From contig NZ_JAFBCA010000001.1 of NCBI RefSeq assembly GCF_016907475.1, positions 1,364,001-1,428,000 of the forward strand: DNA of 64,000 nucleotides, written 5' to 3'. Each line of letters begins with the position of its first letter. Within the stretch, counting starts at the first letter, position 1. Below are positions 51,494 to 59,572 of this stretch, piece by piece. The notes below the pieces were generated by a model, which saw nothing but the letters and a program-made list of their open reading frames with translations, had not been told where the DNA came from and did not search any database. A program made the position numbers and the translations under genes. Source of the DNA: Nocardioides cavernae (lineage in GTDB: Bacteria > Actinomycetota > Actinomycetes > Propionibacteriales > Nocardioidaceae).

Positions 51494-54400
51494 CAGCTCT
51501 TATCGACCTCAAGGCTCCCCGCGAAAGGTTTGCCCGTTCGGTGAACGTCGAACGGGACTCGGGTTCTCATGCCATCGATGGGTATCTCCCGGTTGGACGC
51601 GCGATCGACAGCGTCGACCGCCTCGCCACGGCAATGTTGGGGCAAGGCGAGGTAGCGCTCTCAGTCACGGGTCCGTACGGCACGGGCAAGTCGTCGCTTG
51701 CCCTGTGGCTCGACTGCCTCTTTGCTCCATCTAACTATGCCGGTAGAAAGTCGGCCGAGGCAGCACTCACGGCAGCAGCGCCCAAGGTGATGGAGAGCGT
51801 CGCTGCCGCTCGGTCCAAGGCGAGCGCTGAGCAGCACGGCTTCGTCCGCGCTGTCGTCACGGCGCAGCGGGAACCAATCGCCAACACTGTGCTCCGCGCC
51901 CTTGAGCACGGACTCAGTCGATACTCCGCGCCGTCGAACCGAAGGAAGGCGCTGGCGGAGCTGACTAACCAGGTATCACAGCTGAGGGAGCTTGTTGGAT
52001 CAGCCGGGTCGATAGTCGAAACTCGCCAAGTCCGAGATCTCATTCGCCAGGCGAGTGCGGTTGCGCCTCTGCTCATCATCATCGATGAGTTCGGGAAGAA
52101 CCTTGAGGCATTCGTAGAGAACCCCGGAAACAGCGATCTGTTCTTACTCCAGGAGCTCGCGGAGTGGACGAGGTCAGCTCCCGGCCGGCACCCCGTGGCT
52201 CTGGTCACGATGCAGCACATGGCCTTTGGCGACTACGCAGTTGGCACGAGTGGTGTTCAGCGTCGCGAATGGATGAAGATCCAAGGTCGGTTCGAAGACA
52301 TTCCCTTCGTTGATACGCCGACGCAGACGCGCGCTCTCATCGCGGCCGCATTTGACGCCCCGCAGGCGGAGTTGGCCAATTCCTTGTCTGGCTGGGCCGA
52401 CACGCACAGTGCTCGTTTGCGGGAGATCGGACTAAGTGATCTCGCGGAGAGCCCAGATATCCTGAGCCGCAGCTGGCCGTTGCACCCGCTTGCCCTCGCA
52501 GTGCTCCCTGCTCTCTGCAATCGTTACGGGCAGAACGAACGGACCATGTTCTCGTTCCTGGCTAGCCGTGAGCCGATGAGCGTAGGGCGCTTTCTTCAGG
52601 AGACGACCTGGGAGACGTCCCAGTCGCTTCCCGCGGTCGGTCTCGACCGTTTGTATGACTACTTCATCGATTCGGCCTCCAACATGGTCGGCATCTCCGC
52701 GGACGCGTCGCGCTGGATTGAGATCGACACACGTATTCGCGACGCACGCGATGTAACTGATGATGACCGTCGATTGTTGAAAACAATTGGAGTGCTTAAC
52801 CTCACTTCGACTGGCGGATCGCTCCGGGCGAGCGAGCACATACTGGAGTACGCCGATTCGAATTGCGACACCTCGCCAGAGCATCTCAAGAAGTCGCTGC
52901 GGCGGCTGATTCGTCAAGGACTTATCACATATCGGGACTTTGCCGACGAGTACCGCGTCTGGCAGGGCAGCGACTTCGACATCAAGACAGCTGTTGAGAA
53001 TGCCCGTCGGCGCCTCCGTGACATGCCTGACAACGAGGTCCTGACCGCTGTTCTTCCGCTATCGCCTGTGGTCGCAGCGAGGCATTCGCATCAGCGCGGC
53101 ACCCTGCGAGCATTCGAACGCACGTGGATCGACGCTCGTGCGGCTGTGTCTCCCTTGACGGCGACTGATCGGGGAGACGGACTTGTCGCTTACGTAGTCG
53201 GAGGGCAGTTCGCCGGCAGCGTTGCCAGTGGTACGAGGGACAAGCCCATTGTCCTGGGGGAAGCTGATTCGACTCGGCTCGCAGACGCGGCGCGCGAGGT
53301 ACTGGCGCTGCGAGAGCTCCTTACTAGTGAGGAAGTAGCGCCTCATGATTGGGTCGTCCGGAAGGAACTGAACGAACGCCTCGTTGTCTCGCTGGTCGAG
53401 ACTAAGCGCCAGTTCGAAGCGGCGTACGGCCCGCTTGCGGACGTGTCCTGGTCGTGGGTCAACAGCGAGCACTCCAGGAGGAAGCGCCTATACGGTTCGC
53501 TCCCGGCTGTGGCCTCAGTGATCGCCGACCAGAGCTACTCGTCCGCCCTTCCCCTACGCAACGACCTGATCAATCGGCACGAACTCTCCTCGCAGGCTGC
53601 AAAGGCAAGACGCGAGGTAGCGGAGATCATGCAAGCTCGGCAGCACTTGCCGGCCTTGGGTCTGGAAGGCTTCGGCCCGGACCGGACGCTGTATCTATCC
53701 CTGCTGTCTGAGTTCGGTATCCATCAGCAGCGCGGCGGGCAGTGGATGTTTGCCTCGCCAGAGAAGTCGAACCCGGCCTACCCAGTGTGGGACGCCTTCG
53801 TGGCGGAGCTTCGACAGGCGACGGGCGCTCGGCTCAACGTGGGAAGCCTCTTCGAATCGCTTTCTCTACCGCCGTTTGGCCTTCGAGCAGGCGTCGCTCC
53901 ACTCGTCTTGATCGCAGTCCTATGCGCCCATTCTGATGAGTTCGCCATGTACGAACACGGCACCTTCCGACCCCGACTCGGTGCTGACCTGGTCGAACGT
54001 CTGCTGCGCAACCCGGGAAACTTCGAGGTCAAGTGTTTCGGCACGCGAAGCAAGCCTCGGCGTGAGTTCATCGAGGCCGTTGCGCAAGCTCTCGACCCCA
54101 CGCGAGATGGTCGGCCTGCAAGCGTGGTGTCGGTCGTTTCTTCCATGGTCGCGCAACTTAATATGCTGACTCAATACGCCAAGAAGACGAAACGGCTCAG
54201 CGAGCATGCAATGGCAGTCCGCTTGGCAATCCTCGAGGCGACCGAGCCGGATGAATTGCTCTTCGGGCGCCTCCCAACCGCCGTCGCTGCGGCCCCTGTC
54301 GGTGCTCGGGACGAGCGGGAGATTGCCGAACTAGAGGCACTAGCAAGGAGCATCGCCTCCTCGCTAGGGGAGTTGTCCGCGGCGCGCGCCCGCCTCTCGG

Positions 54401-54984
54401 ACTCCCTAGCGAGCTCGCTCGCAGTGGAGCTGAAGGTGGTTGGCGATCCGCAGGAGGCGTTGTCGGTGCGCAGCCAGCAGGTTCACGAAAAGATTTTGGA
54501 CCCGCGTTTGAAGGGACTTTCGACCGCGCTCCAGGCGGACATGGACGGACCCGAATGGCTGGATTACGTGGCCATGCAGGTTGTCGGGTCACCTCCCGAC
54601 AGCTGGGGGGATGACGAGGCCGAGCGGTTCCACATGTCGATACGTGACCTCGGCATGGCGTTCCTGCGCATCGAAGCACTTACCGCTGATATGCGCGCCG
54701 GGTCCGGCGACTTCGAGGCATTGCGCATCGCTGTCAACTCGTCGCGTGGCGGTGACCTCGTCCGTCTCGTGCAGCTCGACGATCAACGAGCGGACGTAGT
54801 GGCTGCAGCGCTCGAACCCGCGATGCTGAAGCTCATCAACACCGGGGTGAGTGAGACCGAGGCTCGCGAATGGATTCTGGCGCATCTACTGGAGGCGGAG
54901 CTCTCGACTGCCCGGGATCAGGCCGATGTCCGTCTCGCCACGTACGGTGAGGGAAAGACCCAAAGCGAGGAGCGGCACGCATGA
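51490..54984 (+). CDS. sspC: Large P-loop ATPase SspC
   Basis: A 1164-aa protein with one ATPase domain at the N-terminus: Walker A GPYGTGKS (61-68) and Walker B LLIIIDEFG (Asp199-Glu200), followed by about 900 residues of mostly helical sequence without recognised domains. Its place between DUF4007 and PAPS-reductase-like genes and its large size match SspC, the ATPase of SspABCD. Four-base overlaps at both ends show tight coupling. Low GC3 and some rare codons fit transfer. Naming rests mainly on operon context. Confidence 0.88.
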   Translation: MTALIDLKAPRERFARSVNVERDSGSHAIDGYLPVGRAIDSVDRLATAMLGQGEVALSVTGPYGTGKSSLALWLDCLFAPSNYAGRKSAEAALTAAAPKVMESVAAARSKASAEQHGFVRAVVTAQREPIANTVLRALEHGLSRYSAPSNRRKALAELTNQVSQLRELVGSAGSIVETRQVRDLIRQASAVAPLLIIIDEFGKNLEAFVENPGNSDLFLLQELAEWTRSAPGRHPVALVTMQHMAFGDYAVGTSGVQRREWMKIQGRFEDIPFVDTPTQTRALIAAAFDAPQAELANSLSGWADTHSARLREIGLSDLAESPDILSRSWPLHPLALAVLPALCNRYGQNERTMFSFLASREPMSVGRFLQETTWETSQSLPAVGLDRLYDYFIDSASNMVGISADASRWIEIDTRIRDARDVTDDDRRLLKTIGVLNLTSTGGSLRASEHILEYADSNCDTSPEHLKKSLRRLIRQGLITYRDFADEYRVWQGSDFDIKTAVENARRRLRDMPDNEVLTAVLPLSPVVAARHSHQRGTLRAFERTWIDARAAVSPLTATDRGDGLVAYVVGGQFAGSVASGTRDKPIVLGEADSTRLADAAREVLALRELLTSEEVAPHDWVVRKELNERLVVSLVETKRQFEAAYGPLADVSWSWVNSEHSRRKRLYGSLPAVASVIADQSYSSALPLRNDLINRHELSSQAAKARREVAEIMQARQHLPALGLEGFGPDRTLYLSLLSEFGIHQQRGGQWMFASPEKSNPAYPVWDAFVAELRQATGARLNVGSLFESLSLPPFGLRAGVAPLVLIAVLCAHSDEFAMYEHGTFRPRLGADLVERLLRNPGNFEVKCFGTRSKPRREFIEAVAQALDPTRDGRPASVVSVVSSMVAQLNMLTQYAKKTKRLSEHAMAVRLAILEATEPDELLFGRLPTAVAAAPVGARDEREIAELEALARSIASSLGELSAARARLSDSLASSLAVELKVVGDPQEALSVRSQQVHEKILDPRLKGLSTALQADMDGPEWLDYVAMQVVGSPPDSWGDDEAERFHMSIRDLGMAFLRIEALTADMRAGSGDFEALRIAVNSSRGGDLVRLVQLDDQRADVVAAALEPAMLKLINTGVSETEAREWILAHLLEAELSTARDQADVRLATYGEGKTQSEERHA

Positions 54985-55832
54985 GCGCGAACCAGGTTAG
55001 GCACGTATGCGGGATATCGGGGGGTAAGGACTCCAGTGCTCTGGCCATCTACCTTCGTGATCGAGTTCCAGAGATGGAGTACTTCTTCTGCGACACCGGT
55101 GCTGAGCTGCCTGAGACGTACGAGTACCTCAACAAGCTCGAGGTCGTCTTGGGCAAGCCGATCGCTCGCCTCAATGCGGACAAGGGCTTTGACCATTGGT
55201 TCGAGGTGTACCGCGGGACACTCCCGTCGCCACAGATGCGGTGGTGTACCAAGCTTGTGAAGATCAAGCCCCTCGAGGCGTGGCTCGGCGACGACGAAGC
55301 CATCAGCTATGTGGCAATCCGCGCCGACGAAAAGAACCGTAAGGGCTATGTGTCCACCAAGCCCAACATAAGTGCGGTCTTCCCTTTCGTGGAGGAAGAG
55401 GTCGATCATGAGGGCGTCCTTCGCATTTTGGACGAAGCGGGCGTCGGTTTGCCGGCCTACTACGAATGGCGCACACGAAGTGGTTGCTACTTCTGCTTCT
55501 ACCAGCGCAAGGCGGAGTGGGTCGGGCTTGCCGACCGTCACCCGGAGCTGTTCGAGCGCGCAGTGGCGATCGAGCAGAAAGTGCTCAAGGATGGGGGCGC
55601 TTCCGGCGACGTCAGCTACCAGGGCCAGGCGATGCAGGGACGCGACTACACTTGGTCGAACGGAGAGACCCTTAGCGAACTTCTTGATCGCCGTGAGGAG
55701 ATCCTGAAGAAGCACGCAGAGGCAATGGCAAGGGCGGCGAAGAGCCGACGCAATCTTCCCCTGATCGAGGTCCTCTCCGGCGCCCTCGACGAGGATGACG
55801 ATAGCGACGCGTGCGTGGTCTGCGCGCTATAG
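54981..55832 (+). CDS. sspD: PP-loop sulfur transferase SspD (PAPS reductase/DndC-like)
   Basis: A 283-aa ATP-pyrophosphatase/PAPS-reductase-fold protein with PP-loop SGGKDS (residues 13-18), Cys89 in RWCTK, and a GCYFCFYQRK motif (Cys169, Cys172) that in DndC-type proteins binds an Fe-S cluster. It activates the DNA backbone with ATP and places sulfur from SspA. It overlaps sspC by ATGA. Its stop codon abuts the stop of the convergent small gene with no base between. The tail is acidic (DEDDDSDAC). Confidence 0.93.
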   Translation: MSANQVRHVCGISGGKDSSALAIYLRDRVPEMEYFFCDTGAELPETYEYLNKLEVVLGKPIARLNADKGFDHWFEVYRGTLPSPQMRWCTKLVKIKPLEAWLGDDEAISYVAIRADEKNRKGYVSTKPNISAVFPFVEEEVDHEGVLRILDEAGVGLPAYYEWRTRSGCYFCFYQRKAEWVGLADRHPELFERAVAIEQKVLKDGGASGDVSYQGQAMQGRDYTWSNGETLSELLDRREEILKKHAEAMARAAKSRRNLPLIEVLSGALDEDDDSDACVVCAL

Positions 55833-56243
55833 CTAGTCAACGCCGCGCGATCCGCCCAACTCGGCCTGGAGAAGGTCATCATGATAGTCGGCGAGTTGAG
55901 CCATCGACGTGAAGGCAGCCATCAACTCGGGCTCCTGAAGGTGGTCGCCCAGCATGTCGTACTCCAAAGCGATCACCCGCTCGCGTGAGTAATAGGCCCA
56001 GCGACCGAAGACTTCCCGGCAGTTGAGCTCGTTTAGACGAGTCAGTACACGACCGTCCTCCGCCTCTACGTGGCGCAAGACATCCGATCTAATCTCGATA
56101 AGGGACTGTGAGCCCCAGGATCGGAAAGAAACGCTCACAAGTGCACTGGAGAATCGAAAAGTTAGAGCATCGGCGGCTCCGGTCCAGCTAAGGCCGTTTC
56201 CTTCGAGGATGGATTCCACGTGTGCGCGCGCTCGTTGGATCAT
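55833..56243 (-). CDS. Small YbjN / T3SS-chaperone-like protein of the effector operon
   Basis: A 136-aa protein with the alpha-beta pattern of the YbjN/CesT-like peptide-binding chaperone superfamily: N-terminal helix, strands around ADALTFRFSSALVSVSF, a long helix, then GRWAYYSRERVIALEYDML and a final helix MAAFTSMAQLADYHDDLLQ. The family match is by pattern only. Last gene of the minus-strand operon, overlapping the PLD gene by ATGA and touching the sspD stop. A holding or docking role for an operon partner is possible but unproven. Confidence 0.7.
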   Translation of the reverse strand: MIQRARAHVESILEGNGLSWTGAADALTFRFSSALVSVSFRSWGSQSLIEIRSDVLRHVEAEDGRVLTRLNELNCREVFGRWAYYSRERVIALEYDMLGDHLQEPELMAAFTSMAQLADYHDDLLQAELGGSRGVD

Positions 56244-57172
56244 CGTTCTTCCCCTTCTTTGAGAGCTGCGACGCGAAACATGACCTCACTTCGGTTAGGC
56301 GTCCTGACCACGTACCTACTGGGGAGAAACTCCATCAGCCAACGCATGAGTGTTTGCCAGGCGAGATCGGCCGCCTGCGGATCCAGCGCGAGACGATCGC
56401 GAAGGAGATCGCGCATTGCGCCGAATCTCTGGCCGCGCACGAGCAATTCATCAACCTCATGAATCAATGGATGCTGAAGCAGTCGTCCCCCAGTTAGCAC
56501 CGTGAAGTCGCCAGAGTCCAGGCCCTGAGGAAGATCTAACCAAGACAAGTCCGCGCGAGCTGTCTCTCGTGAACCGCTCGTGAGGATGTCGGGTCCCAGC
56601 GAGTAGGCGCGGTATAGGTCCGATGGATGGCGTAATCCAGGAGTCCACCGGGACCAGTCTGTCGTCGACTCGTCGTGCGCCAACGATTCGGCCGCTGGCG
56701 GCAGCGGCTGCAGCCGGAGCGCCAGGGCTGCGATCTCGGAGGCGAGGCTGGCACTGGCTCGGATGCCCTCGGCCAGCAGGCGCTGCTCTAGCGCGCGCAC
56801 ATGCTGACGCTTGGCAGGAATGAGGAGTTCAAGATTGCTGCACGTTGCCCAGCCGAGGGCGGTGGCCGTCAGGTTGGCTGAGCCGAGAAGCACTTCGGAA
56901 TCATTGCGATAGTACTTTGCATGAAGTCTATCGTGCAGAACCACTCTGCCTCCTCGGCTTTCTACAACCTCGAGGACCTCCAAGTCAGTCACCCCGGCAG
57001 CCACCTCCTCTGGACGCCAGCGCGTTATGAGAGTGATGTCTGGGGTTCTGTCAAGGCGAGCAAAAAGCCGCTCGACGCTCGGGCGTTTGACAAAAGGGGC
57101 ACAAAGCACGAGTTCCCGCTCGGAAGTGCTGACCAAGCGCGCGAGGTCGTCGCCATGCGTTGAGTCGTTCAT
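56240..57172 (-). CDS. PLD-family (HKD) nuclease-like protein
   Basis: A 310-aa protein with one phospholipase-D superfamily motif: HAKYYRND (His84, Lys86, Asp91) followed by LLGSANLTATALGW (Ser98, Asn100), preceded by ELVLCAPFVKRPS at residue 20-32. Single-HKD PLD proteins work as dimers and in defence systems act as phosphodiesterases or nucleases. The C-terminal half (about 150-310) is helical and unrecognised. Flanked by overlapping genes of the same operon, so it is probably the cutting subunit of that set. Confidence 0.85.
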   Translation of the reverse strand: MNDSTHGDDLARLVSTSERELVLCAPFVKRPSVERLFARLDRTPDITLITRWRPEEVAAGVTDLEVLEVVESRGGRVVLHDRLHAKYYRNDSEVLLGSANLTATALGWATCSNLELLIPAKRQHVRALEQRLLAEGIRASASLASEIAALALRLQPLPPAAESLAHDESTTDWSRWTPGLRHPSDLYRAYSLGPDILTSGSRETARADLSWLDLPQGLDSGDFTVLTGGRLLQHPLIHEVDELLVRGQRFGAMRDLLRDRLALDPQAADLAWQTLMRWLMEFLPSRYVVRTPNRSEVMFRVAALKEGEER

Positions 57173-57750
57173 TCGCGCATCAGTTCGATAGCTCGGCGAC
57201 CCCAGAACAGGCGTGCGTCCTCAAGGCTGCGCCTCGCTCCGGCGCCCGAAGCCCCATCCTCGTACAGAGCCCAAGACGCCAAAAGGATTTCCACGAGCTC
57301 CTTATAGGGAGACGATGCGTCGGAGTCGTCTGAATCAAAAGGGGTTGGAAGTCGTGCGAAGACCTCATGCACGGAGTTCAAGACAAGCTCGATCGTGTTG
57401 CCGGAGGACCTCACTGTGAAGAATGCGTCAGTGTCGAGGGCGCGACGCTGCATTCTTATAGTTAGCCCATTGGAAAGCGTTAGCGCTCCGAGCTCCTTCG
57501 CGGGCTTCGACGACAAGAGCTCAGGCTTGGAGTCCGCTACAGCACTGTGTGTTGTAGAGGACTCCCGACGTTGCTTCGAAGTCTTCAACGACCACCGATG
57601 ACCTGGCTGCCAGACGAAGTCCCCGGGCCGGCCCCAAAGAATGGCGTCGACCTCCCGGTCGGGTAGACCGGTCGCTGCCGCAACCTGCGAGACCGAGAGT
57701 GGCGTGGCCGACTCGGACAAGGCGTGCTTGACCTGCTCTGGAGGTTCCAC
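57169..57750 (-). CDS. Winged-helix protein sharing a C-terminal domain with the GHKL ATPase
   Basis: A 193-aa protein: residues about 5-52 form a winged-helix-like domain (KHALSESATPLSVSQVAAAT...GHRWSL), then a charged linker, and a C-terminal domain (about 95-193) with RMQRRALDTDAFFTVRSSGN, LVLNSVHEVF and ASWALYEDGAS...WGRRA. That domain aligns with the C-terminal 105 residues of the next gene upstream on this strand. GTG at 57750, two bases after the GHKL stop; ATGA overlap with the PLD gene. DNA binding and pairing with the GHKL protein are inferred. Confidence 0.8.
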   Translation of the reverse strand: MEPPEQVKHALSESATPLSVSQVAAATGLPDREVDAILWGRPGDFVWQPGHRWSLKTSKQRRESSTTHSAVADSKPELLSSKPAKELGALTLSNGLTIRMQRRALDTDAFFTVRSSGNTIELVLNSVHEVFARLPTPFDSDDSDASSPYKELVEILLASWALYEDGASGAGARRSLEDARLFWGRRAIELMRE

Positions 57751-57752
57751 CT

Positions 57753-59570
57753 CTACGCCCGGTTATCCAAGAAGCCTTCGGCCATGCGACCCCAGTCATG
57801 CCGCACATTCTGCGCAGCCCTACGCTGGTCGGGCGAGGTTTGCTCATCCTCGTAGCGTGCCCACGCGAAGAGCATCATCTCCAGCCCAGCTTGGGAGGCA
57901 AGGAGCTTCGCTTTTAGGGCTTCGGGGTCCTCTGGCAGCGCGGCGGGGTCCTGCGCGCCGAGCAGCAGGCTGTACGCAGGGTGGTCTGTGTTGAGCGTGA
58001 CAAGGAGTACTCCACCCCTTGGCTGCACGGAGAAGAACGCGCCCCCTTCGAGAGACGAGACGTCCATGCGGTACTTCAAGCCCTTGTCGATCGTCTCAGC
58101 GGCAAGAGCTTTGGCTGCTTCATGCGAATGTCCGGAGGCCTCGAGCTGTTCCGCGAGTTCGGTTGCCCGTTCATCCGCGGGTTTGGATTCATCCGCATCG
58201 CTCTGACCTCGATGCCCGGCTTCTTGGCGCTTGCGGACCGCTTCGGTGGCCTGGGCCTCAGCCGTCTGATTCTGGTGTCGCTTCCGCCTGCGTCCTTCGG
58301 CCTGTACGCCGATGAGCTTGCGCATCTCGCGGATGTTGGTCTGAATGCGATGGACGAGTTCGAGGAGGGGCTCGAGGGGGTCCTCGTCATCGGCGAGGGC
58401 CTGACGAGCTCTGCTTATCGAGCCGCCGTGCTCCTTCACCATTGCCGCCGTGTCGATCCTGGCTGCTTCTGCGAAGTTGCGTGCTGACTGCTTGTTGTTG
58501 GCAACGCCGAACAGTTCGTCAAGGCCGGGCTCGAAGCTGACCTCGACGCCCCACCAGCGCTCGCGTGGATCATAGGTCGTGGTCCAGGCAGGATCGAGCT
58601 CAAGCTCGCGACCCGCACGGACCACCGACACTCCGACGTTTCGCGCGGCGTGTCGGCCGTGCGCGCGACTTCCGGCGTTGTCGCCCGCACGAGCCTCCTC
58701 AGTGGCCAGGGCGAGTCTTGTCTTGACGACATGGTCCTGTCCTTGGAAACGAATCTTCGTTTCGATCTCGTATGCATCTGCGGACGGGAATGGCTCGAAC
58801 ATCGGCTTGTTGTCGAACGGGGAGGGGCACGTCGTATCGCTCATGAGGTACAGCGGGTCGTTGGGCCGGGCGCGCTTCTCGATGACCGGCGCTTGGGGGT
58901 TGTCATCGAGGAAGCTGCGTAAGTGAATCTGGACATCACCGCGGTCGATCCAGTAGCGGTACATGCGCCCGATCAACTCTTCGGAGTTGTCGATCAGTGC
59001 CTTGGAGGTTCGCCAGAGGGACCGATCGATCTTGCTCCACACGACTAGCGTTCCGGACTCGCCGAGGTCGCGCCGCCCGGATCCCGCAGTCCAAATTCTC
59101 GGTATTGCTTTGAGCTCCGGCCGGGGCACGGTCTTGAGATCACCGGACTCAATCTCAGCGAGATCGATGTAGCTATGCAGGGCTGACTCGGGACCTGCCT
59201 GCCAGCTCCACACGTCGACTCGCCGACACTGTGAGATTGAAGCGCTGGGAAGACCCATGCCAAAGCGCCCCATGCCTTTCGCAGCATTCTCGTCGGAGAG
59301 ACGAGTTCCGTTGCCGAATTGCAAGGCGATCTGGAGTGTGGCCTCATCCATGCCACTACCGTCATCGAGCACCGCGACAGAGCTGAGCCGCCGGCGCATA
59401 CGCTGGTCGACCATGCCCTCCTGGTCTGCGCACAGCACCGAGACCTGCCCTGCCCCCGCTTGAATCGAGTTGTCCATCAGCTCGGCCAAAGCGTAAGCGG
59501 CGTTCTTGTAGCCGTTGTCGCGCATCGCCTTCACAGCGAGCGAGGTTGGCACGATGTCGTAATCAGTCAT
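57753..59570 (-). CDS. MORC/GHKL-type ATPase
   Basis: A 605-aa GHKL ATPase with N-box ELMDNS (Glu30, Asp33, Asn34), G1 DDGSGM (69-74), G2 GRFGMG (101-106) and a following S5-like domain. MutL/MORC-type GHKL proteins in bacterial restriction-like operons are known to accompany helicases and nucleases and to act as ATP-driven DNA clamps. A Lys/Arg/Glu/Gln-rich linker follows at about 410-490, and the last 105 residues match the neighbour's C-terminal domain (AFFSVQPRGG, ARYEDEQTS, WGRMA). ATG at 59570 has GGGAG; longer starts overlap the helicase gene. Confidence 0.88.
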   Translation of the reverse strand: MTDYDIVPTSLAVKAMRDNGYKNAAYALAELMDNSIQAGAGQVSVLCADQEGMVDQRMRRRLSSVAVLDDGSGMDEATLQIALQFGNGTRLSDENAAKGMGRFGMGLPSASISQCRRVDVWSWQAGPESALHSYIDLAEIESGDLKTVPRPELKAIPRIWTAGSGRRDLGESGTLVVWSKIDRSLWRTSKALIDNSEELIGRMYRYWIDRGDVQIHLRSFLDDNPQAPVIEKRARPNDPLYLMSDTTCPSPFDNKPMFEPFPSADAYEIETKIRFQGQDHVVKTRLALATEEARAGDNAGSRAHGRHAARNVGVSVVRAGRELELDPAWTTTYDPRERWWGVEVSFEPGLDELFGVANNKQSARNFAEAARIDTAAMVKEHGGSISRARQALADDEDPLEPLLELVHRIQTNIREMRKLIGVQAEGRRRKRHQNQTAEAQATEAVRKRQEAGHRGQSDADESKPADERATELAEQLEASGHSHEAAKALAAETIDKGLKYRMDVSSLEGGAFFSVQPRGGVLLVTLNTDHPAYSLLLGAQDPAALPEDPEALKAKLLASQAGLEMMLFAWARYEDEQTSPDQRRAAQNVRHDWGRMAEGFLDNRA

Positions 59571-59572
59571 GT

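Noticed and set aside
49379..55832. DndABCDE double-strand phosphorothioation system
   Set aside because: No DndB, DndD (SMC-like) or DndE genes; DUF4007 plus the large P-loop ATPase point to SspABCD instead.
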